A DNA stretch of 64,000 bases from NCBI RefSeq assembly GCF_002291145.1, contig NZ_NTGE01000014.1, positions 84,544 through 148,543 on the forward strand, given 5' to 3'. The translations under genes were made by a program, and so were the position numbers. This stretch comes from Streptomyces sp. SA15. Lineage in GTDB: Bacteria; Actinomycetota; Actinomycetes; Streptomycetales; Streptomycetaceae. Every line of letters starts with the position of its first letter. Position 1 is the first letter of the stretch. A model generated the notes under the pieces. The model was not told the DNA's origin and ran no database searches. It saw only the letters and a program-made list of their open reading frames with translations. Positions 1 through 8,414 of the stretch are shown here, piece by piece.

Positions 1-2
1 AC

Positions 3-1019
3 GGGGAGCCGATCGTGGCGTGTGAGAACGGGCTACTGAGGATCCGGGACCGCGCGCTGCTGCCGCACGGGCCCAACTTCTTCAATCTGGTCTCGGTCCC
101 CTTCGCCTACGACTCGAACGCCACGGCACCTGAGTGGGAACGGTTCCTGGCGAAGATCTGGCCCGACGCCCCCGACGCCATCGCCGCACTTCAGGAATGG
201 TTCGGCTACGTCCTGTCCGGCCGGACCGACCAACAGAAGATCCTGCTCATGGTCGGCCCGTCCCGCTCGGGTAAGGGCACCATCGCCCGCGTGCTGAAGG
301 AACTGGTCGGCAAGAGGAACCTGGCCGGACCGACCCTCGCGGGCATGGGCACGAACTTTGGCCTTGCCACCCTGATCGGCAAGCCACTCGCGGTCATCTC
401 CGACGCCCGCCTGTCCGGCAGCGACAACAGTCAGGTCGTCGAACGGCTGCTGACCATCTCCGGTGAAGACACCATCGACATCGACCGCAAGTACCGCGAG
501 CAGTGGACGGGCAAGCTGCCCACGCGGCTGATGCTGCTGTCCAACGAGCTGCCGCACTTCGGTGACGCATCCGGCGTCATCGCTCGCCGGTTCATCGTGC
601 TGAACATGACGGTGTCCTGGCTCGGCAAGGAAGACTCCACCCTCTTGGACCGGCTCGTTGCCGAGATGCCCGGCATCCTCAACTGGGCCCTTGACGGACT
701 CGCCCGCCTCCAGCGCGCCGGCCGGATCACCCAACCGGCGTCCAGCCGGGAGGCGGTCACCACCATGCAGGACACCGCCTCACCCACCAGCGCGTTCGTC
801 CGCGAACGTTGCACCACCGGACCCGCATGCAGCGTGCCCGTGGACGCGCTATGGACGGTCTGGCGGGAGTGGGCCGAAGACAACAACGTCCGCCCCGGCA
901 CTAAGCAGGTGTTCGGCCGCAACCTGCTGTCCGTCGTTCCCCAGCTCAACCGGACCCGGCCCCGCGCGCCGTCGGGCGAGCGGATCGCCACCTACCACGG
1001 GATCACCCTCAACGGTTGA
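3..1019 (+). CDS. P4-family primase/SF3-like helicase C-terminal part, 5' truncated by window
   Basis: The frame is open to the window edge, so the true start lies upstream. The fragment matches the C-terminal part of phage/plasmid P4-type primases: a conserved tail-type segment (ENGLLRIRD), then a Walker A-like loop GPSRSGKGT near fragment residue 85, and a Walker B-like segment followed by the sensor-like LMLLSNELPHF. In actinobacterial integrative elements such proteins drive replication of the excised circle. It lies upstream of the excisionase and integrase genes on the same strand, so it belongs to the integrated element. Family assignment is from recognised motifs; its exact replication role is inferred. 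Confidence 0.85.
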   Translation, partial: GEPIVACENGLLRIRDRALLPHGPNFFNLVSVPFAYDSNATAPEWERFLAKIWPDAPDAIAALQEWFGYVLSGRTDQQKILLMVGPSRSGKGTIARVLKELVGKRNLAGPTLAGMGTNFGLATLIGKPLAVISDARLSGSDNSQVVERLLTISGEDTIDIDRKYREQWTGKLPTRLMLLSNELPHFGDASGVIARRFIVLNMTVSWLGKEDSTLLDRLVAEMPGILNWALDGLARLQRAGRITQPASSREAVTTMQDTASPTSAFVRERCTTGPACSVPVDALWTVWREWAEDNNVRPGTKQVFGRNLLSVVPQLNRTRPRAPSGERIATYHGITLNG

Positions 1020-1258
1020 GTCCGCAATCCGCCGGGTCGCGGCCCATCGCGACCCACCACACCTGACCTGCGACTTTCTCTCTGCCTCACCACAGCCCTC
1101 GCGGCCCAACCCCTATGCGGGTTGGGCCGCGATGGGCCGCACAGAGTCGCCGTAAAACCGCAGGTCACAGGCTTGGGCCGCGATGGGCCGCGACCCACAG
1201 CATTGTGCCGCCAACTACACCCCGGATCACCCTCTCCTCACCCCAAGGAGATCTCCGC
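1020..1258. repeat. Intergenic region of the element with three copies of a 19-bp motif and a 12-bp hairpin
   Basis: No gene is seen. The motif TTGGGCCGCGATGGGCCGC occurs at 1122-1140 and 1173-1191. A near-identical inverted copy (one mismatch over 18 bases) lies at 1039-1056. The first direct copy overlaps the right arm of a perfect inverted repeat (arms 1101-1112 and 1119-1130). The cluster ends just before the xis ribosome binding site, so it could be a binding array for Xis, a repressor or the replication protein. This role is inferred from position and repetition only. Confidence 0.6.
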
Positions 1259-1468
1259 ATGAGTACGCCTACCCGCCGACGCCGCGCGCCCAAGGATGAG
1301 CTGGTTCCGCTGCCCGACGTGCTGGAAGAGATCGGCATCACCCGCGCCACCTGGTACCGCTGGCGCGACCGGGGCTTCACCCCGGACGCGCGGCGCACCC
1401 CGAGCGGCCGCATCTGTGTACGCCGAAGTGTCCTGGACGCCTTCAAAGAGGAACTGGATGCCGCGTGA
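1259..1468 (+). CDS. Helix-turn-helix excisionase (Xis/AlpA-like)
   Basis: This 69-residue basic protein carries a MerR/AlpA-type winged helix-turn-helix: LPDVLEEIGITRATWYRWRDRG at about residues 18-39 is the recognition unit, followed by RICVRRSVLDAF. The ATG at 1259 was chosen because AAGGAGATC lies at the right distance upstream; a longer frame upstream runs through the repeat-rich intergenic region and is unlikely. The stop overlaps the integrase start by 4 nt, the classic xis-int coupling of actinomycete integrative elements. Expected role: DNA-binding accessory factor for excision, possibly also a regulator. Confidence 0.85.
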   Translation: MSTPTRRRRAPKDELVPLPDVLEEIGITRATWYRWRDRGFTPDARRTPSGRICVRRSVLDAFKEELDAA

Positions 1469-2829
1469 CCGAGTGGAGCTACACAGTCAAGATCTGGGCT
1501 ATCCGCAAGCGCGACTATCGGAAGCCCTACCAGCTCCGCTGGAAGGTGGGCACCCGCCCACACTCGGAGTCGTTCCTGACCTCGGGCCTGGCGGAGAGTC
1601 GCCGGGCCCAACTCATTACGGCGGCCCGCGAGGGAGAGCCGTTCGACGTGGACAGCGGACTGCCCAAGTCCATGGTCATTAAAGAGCGGGACATCTCGTG
1701 GTACGAGCACGCTCGCAACTACATCAAGATGAAGTGGGACGACTCCCCCGGCTCCACACGTCGCACATTGGCCGAAGCCATGGCGACCGTGACGCCCACC
1801 TTCGTGAAGGACACCAAGGGCATGCCAGACGCCAGACTGGTCCGGCGTGCCCTCTACAGCTGGGCGTTCAACAAGAACCGCTGGGATGAGGAGATCCCCG
1901 CCGACGTGGTCAAGGTCCTGAACTGGTTCGAGCGCAAGTCGCTGCCCACGTCAGCGCTCTCTGACCGCCTGCTCGTACGGGCCGCTCTCAGCGCCCTCTC
2001 CAAGAAGCTGGACGGCAAGACCGCAGCGCCGGGAACGATCAGCCGAAAGCGTGCGATCTTCTACAACTCCCTTGAGTACGCGGTGGAGGCCGAACTTCTC
2101 ACTGACAACCCGCTCACCCGCATCAAGTGGAAGGCACCGGAGCAGGTAGTAGAGGAGGTGGACCCTGCCTGTGTGCCGAACCCCGGGCAAGCGGCCAAGC
2201 TGCTCGTTGCCGTGCGGGACCAGAGTTCGCGTGGTCGCCGTCTCGTGGCGTTCTTCGGCTGCATGTACTACGCGGCCGCGCGGCCGGCGGAAGTCATTGG
2301 GCTACGACGCCAGGACTGCGACCTGCCCCGGCTCGGGTGGGGCCTGCTCCGTCTCAGGGAGACTCGCCCCCGCTCTGGCTCAGCCTGGACAGACAGCGGC
2401 GAGGCACACGACAAGCGGGGGCTGAAGCACCGTCCACGGAAGGCCGTCCGACACGTGCCGATACCTCCCGAACTGGTTGCCCTGCTGCGGTGGCACCTCA
2501 TGGCTTACGGCACGGCTTCCGACGGCCGTCTGTTCCAGACGATGCGCGGTGGGCTGATCCAGGACACCGGCTATGGGGAAGTCTGGGCCGAAGCTCGCAC
2601 ACGGGCCTTGACCCCGACTGAGTTCGAGTCGGTGTTGGCCAAGCGTCCGTATGATCTTCGTCATGCTGCGGTGTCCACGTGGCTCAGCTCTGGCGTGGAA
2701 CCTCAGCTCGTGGCGGAGCGCGCTGGCCACAGCGTGGCGGTGCTCTTCCGGGTGTACGCCAAGTTCCTCAAGGACGGCGACGACGCCGCGAACGCCAAGA
2801 TCTCTGCTCGACTGGGACAGGGCGGGTGA
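1465..2829 (+). CDS. int: Tyrosine site-specific integrase of a tRNA-targeting element
   Basis: This 454-residue phage-type tyrosine recombinase probably catalyses integration and excision between attP and the tRNA-Tyr gene 150 bp downstream. The SAM-like core-binding part is central. The catalytic half has the first Arg in AARPAEVIGLRRQD (about residue 271), the second box YDLRHAAVSTWL (about 394), GHS (about 420) and the tyrosine in RVYAKFL (about 431). The first His of the usual HxxR box is Tyr here, a substitution I recall as common in Streptomyces integrases. The GTG/ATG-region start overlaps xis by 4 nt. It sits at the end of the element next to the att site, as in SLP1 and pSAM2. Confidence 0.93.
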   Translation: MTEWSYTVKIWAIRKRDYRKPYQLRWKVGTRPHSESFLTSGLAESRRAQLITAAREGEPFDVDSGLPKSMVIKERDISWYEHARNYIKMKWDDSPGSTRRTLAEAMATVTPTFVKDTKGMPDARLVRRALYSWAFNKNRWDEEIPADVVKVLNWFERKSLPTSALSDRLLVRAALSALSKKLDGKTAAPGTISRKRAIFYNSLEYAVEAELLTDNPLTRIKWKAPEQVVEEVDPACVPNPGQAAKLLVAVRDQSSRGRRLVAFFGCMYYAAARPAEVIGLRRQDCDLPRLGWGLLRLRETRPRSGSAWTDSGEAHDKRGLKHRPRKAVRHVPIPPELVALLRWHLMAYGTASDGRLFQTMRGGLIQDTGYGEVWAEARTRALTPTEFESVLAKRPYDLRHAAVSTWLSSGVEPQLVAERAGHSVAVLFRVYAKFLKDGDDAANAKISARLGQGG

Positions 2830-2925
2830 CGGGCCGAAAATCCCGTCCACGCCCCGTCCACACACAACGAGATAGGGCGTTCGAACGCGAGACAGAGTGA
2901 GACAGCCAGCTGATCACAGGGGTGC

Positions 2926-2978
2926 ATGACGAAGGGCCCGTGACCTGCCAAAATGGCAGGTCACGGGCCCTTCGTCAT
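2926..2978 (-). terminator. Perfect 25-bp stem, 3-nt loop; terminator between tRNA-Tyr and integrase
   Basis: The arms 2926-2950 and 2954-2978 are exact reverse complements with an AAA loop. The hairpin lies 4 nt past the 3' end of the minus-strand tRNA-Tyr and about 97 nt past the integrase stop, so it can terminate both. Its position at the element junction also makes it a candidate part of the att region. Structure is seen; function is inferred. Confidence 0.8.
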
Positions 2979-2982
2979 CGTG

Positions 2983-3064
2983 TGGCGGCGCCAGGATTCG
3001 AACCTGGGAAGGCTGAGCCGGCAGATTTACAGTCTGCTCCCTTTGGCCGCTCGGGCACACCGCC
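2983..3064 (-). tRNA. tRNA-Tyr (anticodon GTA), probable attB of the integrated element
   Basis: Read on the minus strand, the 82-nt gene begins GGCGGTG, which pairs with CGCCGCC before the discriminator A. The anticodon loop CTGTAAA gives anticodon GTA. There is a long variable arm typical of bacterial tRNA-Tyr, and the T-loop is GGTTCGAATCC. CCA is not encoded. The 3' end faces the integrase, the usual geometry when an element integrates into a tRNA 3' half and restores the gene. SLP1 of S. coelicolor is known to use a tRNA-Tyr gene. Confidence 0.95.
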
Positions 3065-3297
3065 GGGGTTGCTGCCCTTCGAACCGCTTTTTGGCGGTGC
3101 TCCGTGGCAACGACGTAAACAATACCCGATACGGAGGGGTGCTTCGCCACCCGATTGATCTGCGCTCGGAGGCCGGGGGATGGCTAGGCTTGTCCGGATG
3201 CGGCCCGGGACGACGCCGGGCTCGGCGGCCACCCCCACGTACGCCGATACGCACTCGTACGCACCCGACACGCACCCGATACAAGGAGCCACAGGAC

Positions 3298-3786
3298 ATG
3301 GCCGACTCCAGTTTCGACATCGTCTCGAAGGTCGAGCGGCAGGAGGTCGACAACGCCCTCAACCAGGCCGCCAAGGAGGTCTCGCAGCGCTATGACTTCA
3401 AGGGCGTGGGCGCCTCGATCTCGTGGTCCGGTGACCAGATCCTGATGGAGGCGAACTCCGAGGACCGGGTGAAGGCTGTCCTCGACGTCTTCCAGTCCAA
3501 GCTGATCAAGCGCGGGATCTCGCTGAAGGCGCTGGACGCGGGCGAGCCCCAGCTGTCCGGCAAGGACTACAAGATCTTCGCCTCGATCCAGGAGGGCATC
3601 TCCCAGGACAACGCCAAGAAGGTGGCGAAGATCATCCGCGACGAAGGCCCGAAAGGCGTGAAGGCCCAGGTGCAGGGGGACGAACTGCGGGTCAGTTCGA
3701 AGAGCCGCGACGACCTGCAGGCCGTCATCTCCCTGCTGAAGGGCAAGGACTTCGACTTCGCGATCCAGTTCGTGAACTACCGGTAG
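3298..3786 (+). CDS. YajQ family (DUF520) nucleotide-binding protein
   Basis: This 162-residue cytoplasmic protein matches the YajQ family over its whole length: [20 protein letters not shown] at the N terminus, RYDFKG, and the closing [10 protein letters not shown] are family hallmarks. Members have two ferredoxin-like domains; some bind c-di-GMP and act as effectors, but the role in actinomycetes is not established. The ATG at 3298 follows AAGGAGCC. It is transcribed away from the tRNA and ends at a strong bidirectional hairpin. It stands just outside the integrated element, so it is a core-genome neighbour. Confidence 0.93.
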   Translation: MADSSFDIVSKVERQEVDNALNQAAKEVSQRYDFKGVGASISWSGDQILMEANSEDRVKAVLDVFQSKLIKRGISLKALDAGEPQLSGKDYKIFASIQEGISQDNAKKVAKIIRDEGPKGVKAQVQGDELRVSSKSRDDLQAVISLLKGKDFDFAIQFVNYR

Positions 3787-3856
3787 TTCGTGAGCTGCCG
3801 GTAGTCCGAGTACTCCGAGCGCATGGCGGCGGAGCATCGCGGCACTCGTGTACGAG

Positions 3857-3887
3857 GAAGGGTGGGCACCGCCGGTGCCCACCCTTC
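3857..3887. terminator. Bidirectional terminator hairpin between yajQ and glsB-type gene
   Basis: A perfect 14-bp stem (3857-3870 with 3874-3887) closes on a GCC loop. It lies between two convergent genes, 70 nt after the yajQ stop and 30 nt past the stop of the minus-strand gene, so it fits a shared terminator. Confidence 0.85.
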
Positions 3888-3917
3888 TCCTCTGCCGGCC
3901 GCGGTCCGGGGCTGTGC

Positions 3918-4184
3918 TCAGTCGCGCGAGTTGCCGAACAGGAGGCGGTAGGCGATCAGGAGGACCAGCGAGCCGCCGATCGCCGCCGCCCAGGTGGCGC
4001 CGTCGTAGAAGTCCTTGGTGATCGGGTGGTCCAGCCAGCGGGCCGATATCCAGCCGCCGATGAACGCGCCCGAGATGCCGATGAGGGTCGTGCCGATGAA
4101 GCCGCCCGGGTCACGGCCCGGTAGCAGGAACTTGGCGATGGCTCCGGCCAGCAGCCCCAGGATGATCCAACCAATGATGCCCAT
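3918..4184 (-). CDS. GlsB/YeaQ/YmgE family small membrane protein
   Basis: This 88-residue protein has three predicted transmembrane segments. The N-terminal MGIIGWIILGLLAGAIAK, the Gly-rich LPGRDPGGFIGTTLIGISGA and a third hydrophobic stretch ending IAYRLLFGNSRD match the transglycosylase-associated/GlsB stress family. The ATG at 4184 gives the family-typical length; the longer open frame upstream has no such features. Family members are linked to envelope stress but have no known biochemical activity. It is transcribed alone, divergent from the permease. Confidence 0.88.
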   Translation of the reverse strand: MGIIGWIILGLLAGAIAKFLLPGRDPGGFIGTTLIGISGAFIGGWISARWLDHPITKDFYDGATWAAAIGGSLVLLIAYRLLFGNSRD

Positions 4185-4403
4185 GCCGTGAACCTGCCCT
4201 TCCGTGCTGTGCCCGCACTGTCCCGGCGCTGTGATCTTCGTCGCGTCGGGCGGTTCTCGCGGGTCGTGCGCGGTGCGCGTGCCGCATGCGTCTGCCGCGT
4301 GAGCCACGCGCGTACTGCTTGCCGCGCGAGTGTTCGTGCCGTGTTGATGAAGAGGACGTCACCGCTGCACCCGGCGGTTGCAGCGATCAGTAGGGTGCGG
4401 CGC

Positions 4404-5648
4404 ATGACACGTTCTGGCGCCGAGCTGCGGCGCACCCTGGGGATCGGGGACGCGGTCGTCATCGGACTGGGCTCGATGATCGGTGCCGGGATCTTCGCCG
4501 CGCTGGGCCCCGCGGCGCGTGCGGCCGGGTCCGGGCTGCTGCTCGGACTCGCGGTCGCCGCCGTCGTCGCCTACTGCAATGCCACCTCCTCCGCGCGGCT
4601 GGCCGCCCTGTACCCGGCGTCCGGTGGCACGTATGTGTACGGGCGCGAGCGGCTCGGTGCGTTCTGGGGTTATCTCGCGGGCTGGTCGTTCGTGGTGGGG
4701 AAGACGGCCTCCTGTGCGGCGATGGCGCTCACTGTGGGGGCGTACGTCTGGCCGGGGCAGGCGCACGCCGTGGCGGTCGGGGCCGTGGTGGCGCTGACCG
4801 CGGTGAACTACGGCGGCGTCCAGAAGTCGGCCTGGCTGACCCGGGCGATCGTGGCGGTGGTCCTGGCGGTCCTCGCTTCCGTGGTGGTCGTGTCTCTGGG
4901 GTCCGACGCCTCCGATGCCGGGCGGCTGGACATCGGGGCGTCGGGCGGTGCGGGCGGGGTACTTCAGGCGGCCGGCCTGCTGTTCTTCGCGTTCGCCGGG
5001 TACGCGCGGATCGCGACCCTCGGCGAGGAGGTACGGGATCCGGCGCGCACCATTCCCCGTGCGATCCCGCTGGCTCTGGGCATCACGCTGGCGGTGTATG
5101 CGTGTGTGGCGGTGGCTGTACTTTCCGTGCTGGGGGAGGGCGGTCTCGGACGGGCGGACGCGCCGCTGGCCGATGCGGTGCGCGCGGCCGGGGTGCCGGG
5201 GCTCGTGCCGGTCGTGCGGGTGGGAGCCGCGGTGGCCGCGCTGGGTTCGCTGCTCGCCCTGATCCTGGGCGTCTCGCGGACGACGCTGGCCATGGCCCGG
5301 GACCGGCATCTGCCCGGCGCGCTGGCCGCCGTACATCCGCGCTTCCATGTGCCGCACCGGGCCGAGCTGGCCGTGGGCGTGGTGGTCGCGGTTCTGGCCG
5401 CCACGATGGACGTACGAGGCGCGATCGGGTTCTCCTCCTTCGGTGTGCTGGCGTACTACGCGGTGGCCAACGCGTCGGCCTGGACGCTCGGTTCGGCTCC
5501 GGCGGCGCGGGTGGTGCCGGCGGTGGGGCTGCTCGGGTGCGTGGTGCTGGCGTTCGCGCTGCCGACGGTCTCGGTGGTCGTGGGGGCGGGTATGCTCGCC
5601 GTCGGTGCGATCGCGTACGGCGTGCGGCGGTGGGCGACGGCGCGGTAG
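4404..5648 (+). CDS. APC superfamily amino acid permease
   Basis: This integral membrane protein (414 residues from the ATG at 4404) resembles APC-family cationic or neutral amino acid transporters. The first helix contains IGLGSMIGAGIFAALG, the substrate-contacting unwound helix of the family, followed by about ten to twelve hydrophobic segments and the conserved loop LGEEVRDPARTIPRAIP between helices. The start was chosen at the ATG directly before the conserved N terminus; an ATG at 4347 in the same frame is an alternative. Substrate cannot be told from sequence. No neighbouring enzyme suggests one. Confidence 0.85.
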   Translation: MTRSGAELRRTLGIGDAVVIGLGSMIGAGIFAALGPAARAAGSGLLLGLAVAAVVAYCNATSSARLAALYPASGGTYVYGRERLGAFWGYLAGWSFVVGKTASCAAMALTVGAYVWPGQAHAVAVGAVVALTAVNYGGVQKSAWLTRAIVAVVLAVLASVVVVSLGSDASDAGRLDIGASGGAGGVLQAAGLLFFAFAGYARIATLGEEVRDPARTIPRAIPLALGITLAVYACVAVAVLSVLGEGGLGRADAPLADAVRAAGVPGLVPVVRVGAAVAALGSLLALILGVSRTTLAMARDRHLPGALAAVHPRFHVPHRAELAVGVVVAVLAATMDVRGAIGFSSFGVLAYYAVANASAWTLGSAPAARVVPAVGLLGCVVLAFALPTVSVVVGAGMLAVGAIAYGVRRWATAR

Positions 5649-5800
5649 TAGTCGAGGTGGAGTCGGGAAGGTGTCGCGACGCGTACGCACATCACCCATT
5701 GCCATCGGCTGATCGCTCTGAGTCATGCCTCCATCATGCGCGGCGCCACTGACAATCGGGCGGGGCTGTGGACAACCGCCGACCTGTGGAAAACCTGTGG

Positions 5801-6958
5801 TCAGGCGAGGCGGACCTCGACGCCCTTCCCCGTCAGGAAGGTGAGCAGTTCGTCGAAGGTCGAGGAGCGGTGGTCGACGTGCGGGGTGACGCCGAGGCAG
5901 GTGCGGGCGACGTGGGCGTCATGCCACACGAGGGTGAAGGGCGGGGCGGCGCCCCAGTGGCCTCGGAGGCAGTCGTTGAGGGCGTCGAGGCCCCAGCCGA
6001 AGTACCCGCCGGGTCCGTTCACCGCCTCGCCCAGGGCGCAGAAGAAGCCGGGGTTGTCGGTGATGTGACGGCCATCGAGGTGATACGTGATTCCGGAGAC
6101 TTTGTCCGGTGATCCGTACTCGTGGTTGGCCAAGGCCGTGCGCAGCCAGAACTCACGACCTTCCGGACCGCACCTCGCCCACCGGTTGGGCTTCGCAGGC
6201 CGCCCGTCCCCCCACAGCTCCCACACCTCACGGGCCGCGAGAGGGGGCCGGTCTGACCACAGGTCGAGGGTGAGGTCGACCAGGCCCGGACCGTGGGCGG
6301 ACGGGATCCAGGCCCGCAGCTCGCCCTCGGCGGCGGCCTGCACGGGCAGGCCGGACGAGTCGATGCGCAGGACCTTCGCATGACCGAGGTCCTCCTCGCC
6401 GGCATCCAGCGCGGCGCGCAGGGCTCCTCGCGGCGAACAGCCCAGCAGTCGCAGTGGGGGCTCCAAGGGCTCGTCCCCGACCTCTCGCACCTGAGCCAGG
6501 TCGCGACAGGTGCCGCACGGGTCGCCGTCCGTGCCCGACAGGCGGTAGCCCTGGGACAGCGGAGGGCACTGCGGATAGTCGTACGGGTTGTCGTCGGACT
6601 CTCGTCCCTCGACCGTGACGTCCCGGAGCGTCAGATCACGGGCGCAGGCGCGGTCACCCAGGACGCGTACGTCCTCCAGGTGCCACTCCCCCACCGCCGT
6701 ACCGGACTTGGTAAGGATCTCCAGGGTGAGGGAGCCGAGCGGTGCCGGACCGTCGGTACGCGCGCGGGCGAGGGCTGTCCGCAGCTCGCCCTCGGGAGCG
6801 CAGCCGAGCAGTTCGTACGTCCCGCGGACGGGAGGCGGAGGGTCGGCGAACAGGTCGGCCGCGTCCTGACACAGCGCCCACGTCTCCTCGTAATTCTCCT
6901 GGCCCTCGAATTCGGCCTCTTGGTCGTACGACAGCAGGACGTACTTCGGCCTCCCCAC
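5801..6958 (-). CDS. Barstar-domain protein (predicted ribonuclease-inhibitor fold), large N-terminal extension
   Basis: The C-terminal part (about residues 290-385) reads as a barstar domain: DGRHITDNPGFFCALGEAVN, then GGYFGWGLDALNDCL, the helix-and-acid pattern that fills the barnase active site. The first 290 residues hold two related modules, each with LLGC(A/S)P and a segment that could be a duplicated beta-rich domain. At 385 residues it is about four times the size of classic barstar. No barnase-type RNase is encoded next to it, so it is an orphan immunity-like protein. It follows yccF by 15 nt and may be the last gene of an htpX-yccF-barstar unit. Confidence 0.8.
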   Translation of the reverse strand: MGRPKYVLLSYDQEAEFEGQENYEETWALCQDAADLFADPPPPVRGTYELLGCAPEGELRTALARARTDGPAPLGSLTLEILTKSGTAVGEWHLEDVRVLGDRACARDLTLRDVTVEGRESDDNPYDYPQCPPLSQGYRLSGTDGDPCGTCRDLAQVREVGDEPLEPPLRLLGCSPRGALRAALDAGEEDLGHAKVLRIDSSGLPVQAAAEGELRAWIPSAHGPGLVDLTLDLWSDRPPLAAREVWELWGDGRPAKPNRWARCGPEGREFWLRTALANHEYGSPDKVSGITYHLDGRHITDNPGFFCALGEAVNGPGGYFGWGLDALNDCLRGHWGAAPPFTLVWHDAHVARTCLGVTPHVDHRSSTFDELLTFLTGKGVEVRLA

Positions 6959-6973
6959 CCCCTGGCCCGCCTG

Positions 6974-7366
6974 TCAGCGTGCCGCGAACGGCTGGTCCGT
7001 GCGCACGATGTCGCGTCCCAGTGGGAGCAGCGACACCGGGATCAGCTTGAAGTTGGCGATGCCGAACGGGATGCCGATGATCGTGATGCACAGGGCGATG
7101 CCGGTGACGATGTGGGCGAGGGCCAGCCACCAGCCGGCGAGGACCAGCCAGAGGACGTTGCCGATGCAGGAGGGCGCGCCGGCGTCTCGGCGCTCGACCG
7201 TCGTGTACCCGAAGGGCCACAGGGCGTATACGCCGATACGGAAGGCCGCGATGCCGAAGGGAATGCCGATGATGGTGATGCAGAGCAGCACGCCCGCGGC
7301 CAGGTAGCCGAGGAACAGCCAGAAGCCGCTCAGCACGAGCCATATGACGTTCAGGATGGTTTTCAC
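6974..7366 (-). CDS. YccF domain inner-membrane protein
   Basis: This 130-residue protein consists of two tandem copies of the YccF unit. The hallmark [12 protein letters not shown] occurs twice (about residues 29-40 and 93-104), each preceded by a WLVL-rich helix, giving about four transmembrane segments. Function of the family is unknown. The GTG at 7366 overlaps the htpX stop by 4 nt, so the two are translationally coupled; this coupling suggests a membrane quality-control context. A longer upstream open frame is the shadow of htpX. Confidence 0.88.
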   Translation of the reverse strand: MKTILNVIWLVLSGFWLFLGYLAAGVLLCITIIGIPFGIAAFRIGVYALWPFGYTTVERRDAGAPSCIGNVLWLVLAGWWLALAHIVTGIALCITIIGIPFGIANFKLIPVSLLPLGRDIVRTDQPFAAR

Positions 7367-8226
7367 TGTGGGGGACCTGCCATCTTCTCGAGCCGGGCGA
7401 TGCGCTCCGCCATCGGCGGGTGTGTCGAGAACATCCTGGAGAGTCCCTGGCCAGGGCGGAAGGGGTTCGCGATCATCATGTGGCTCGCGGTCTCGATACG
7501 GGGCTCCGGTGGCAGGGGAAGCTGCTTGGTGCCGAGTTCCAGCTTGCGCAGCGCGCTGGCGAGGGCGAGGGGGTCGCCGGTGAGCTGGGATCCGGACGCG
7601 TCGGCCTCGTACTCCCTGGAGCGGCTGATGGCCAGCTGGATGAGGGTGGCCGCGAGCGGGCCCAGGATCATGATCAGCAGCATGCCGAGGAGTCCGGGGC
7701 CGTCGTCGTCGTCCGAGCGGCCGATCGGGATCAGCCAGGCGAAGTTGACCAGGAACATGATCACGGAGGCGAGGGCGCCGGCGACCGAGGAGATCAGGAT
7801 GTCGCGGTTGTAGACGTGGCTGAGCTCGTGGCCGATGACACCGCGCAGTTCCCGCTCGTCCAGGAGGCGCAGGATCCCGTCGGTGCAGCACACGGCGGCG
7901 TTGCGCGGGTTGCGGCCGGTCGCGAAGGCGTTGGGTGCCTCGGTCGGGGAGATGTACAGGCGCGGCATGGGCTGGCGGGCCTGAGTGGAGAGTTCGCGGA
8001 CCATGCGGTAGAGGGCCGGGGCCTCGAACTCGCTGACCGGGCGGGCCCGCATCGCGCGTAGAGCCAGTTTGTCGCTGTTCCAGTACGCATACGCGTTCGT
8101 TCCCAGGGCGATCAGGACCGCGACGACGAGCCCCATGCGGCCGAAGAAGCTGCCGATGACGATGATGAGTGCGGACAGTCCCCCGAGGAGTACTGCGGTC
8201 CTGAGCCCGTTGTGCCGGCGGTGCAC
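7363..8226 (-). CDS. htpX: HtpX-type membrane zinc metalloprotease (M48B)
   Basis: This 287-residue protease has two N-terminal membrane helices (about 10-30 and 33-48), the zinc motif HELSH at residues 133-137, two further hydrophobic helices, and the third zinc ligand Glu in [10 protein letters not shown]. The GTG at 8226 was chosen because GGAGGG stands about 7 nt upstream and homologues begin [15 protein letters not shown]; an ATG at 8292 would add 22 atypical residues. HtpX degrades misfolded membrane proteins. It lies downstream of the nuo operon in the same direction, separated by 188 nt, and is coupled to yccF. Confidence 0.92.
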   Translation of the reverse strand: MHRRHNGLRTAVLLGGLSALIIVIGSFFGRMGLVVAVLIALGTNAYAYWNSDKLALRAMRARPVSEFEAPALYRMVRELSTQARQPMPRLYISPTEAPNAFATGRNPRNAAVCCTDGILRLLDERELRGVIGHELSHVYNRDILISSVAGALASVIMFLVNFAWLIPIGRSDDDDGPGLLGMLLIMILGPLAATLIQLAISRSREYEADASGSQLTGDPLALASALRKLELGTKQLPLPPEPRIETASHMMIANPFRPGQGLSRMFSTHPPMAERIARLEKMAGPPQ

Positions 8227-8414
8227 GGTACGCCCTCCAAGTCGTGCAGCAGGGGAACCCTTTGCTTGCTGATCTCCGATGTCCGATTCCACTGGTGCGT
8301 GGTGTCACGTCCAGTGGACCCTCCCGTACTGGTCAACGCCAGGCGAGGGCCACTAGTTCCCTTGTGCGTGCGGTGCCGGGCGTGCGCCGTACGAGTGACA
8401 GCGGCGGTAGGCGC

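Noticed and set aside
5801..6958. Toxin-antitoxin module around the barstar protein
   Set aside because: No small RNase gene lies on either side; neighbours are yccF and an APC permease.
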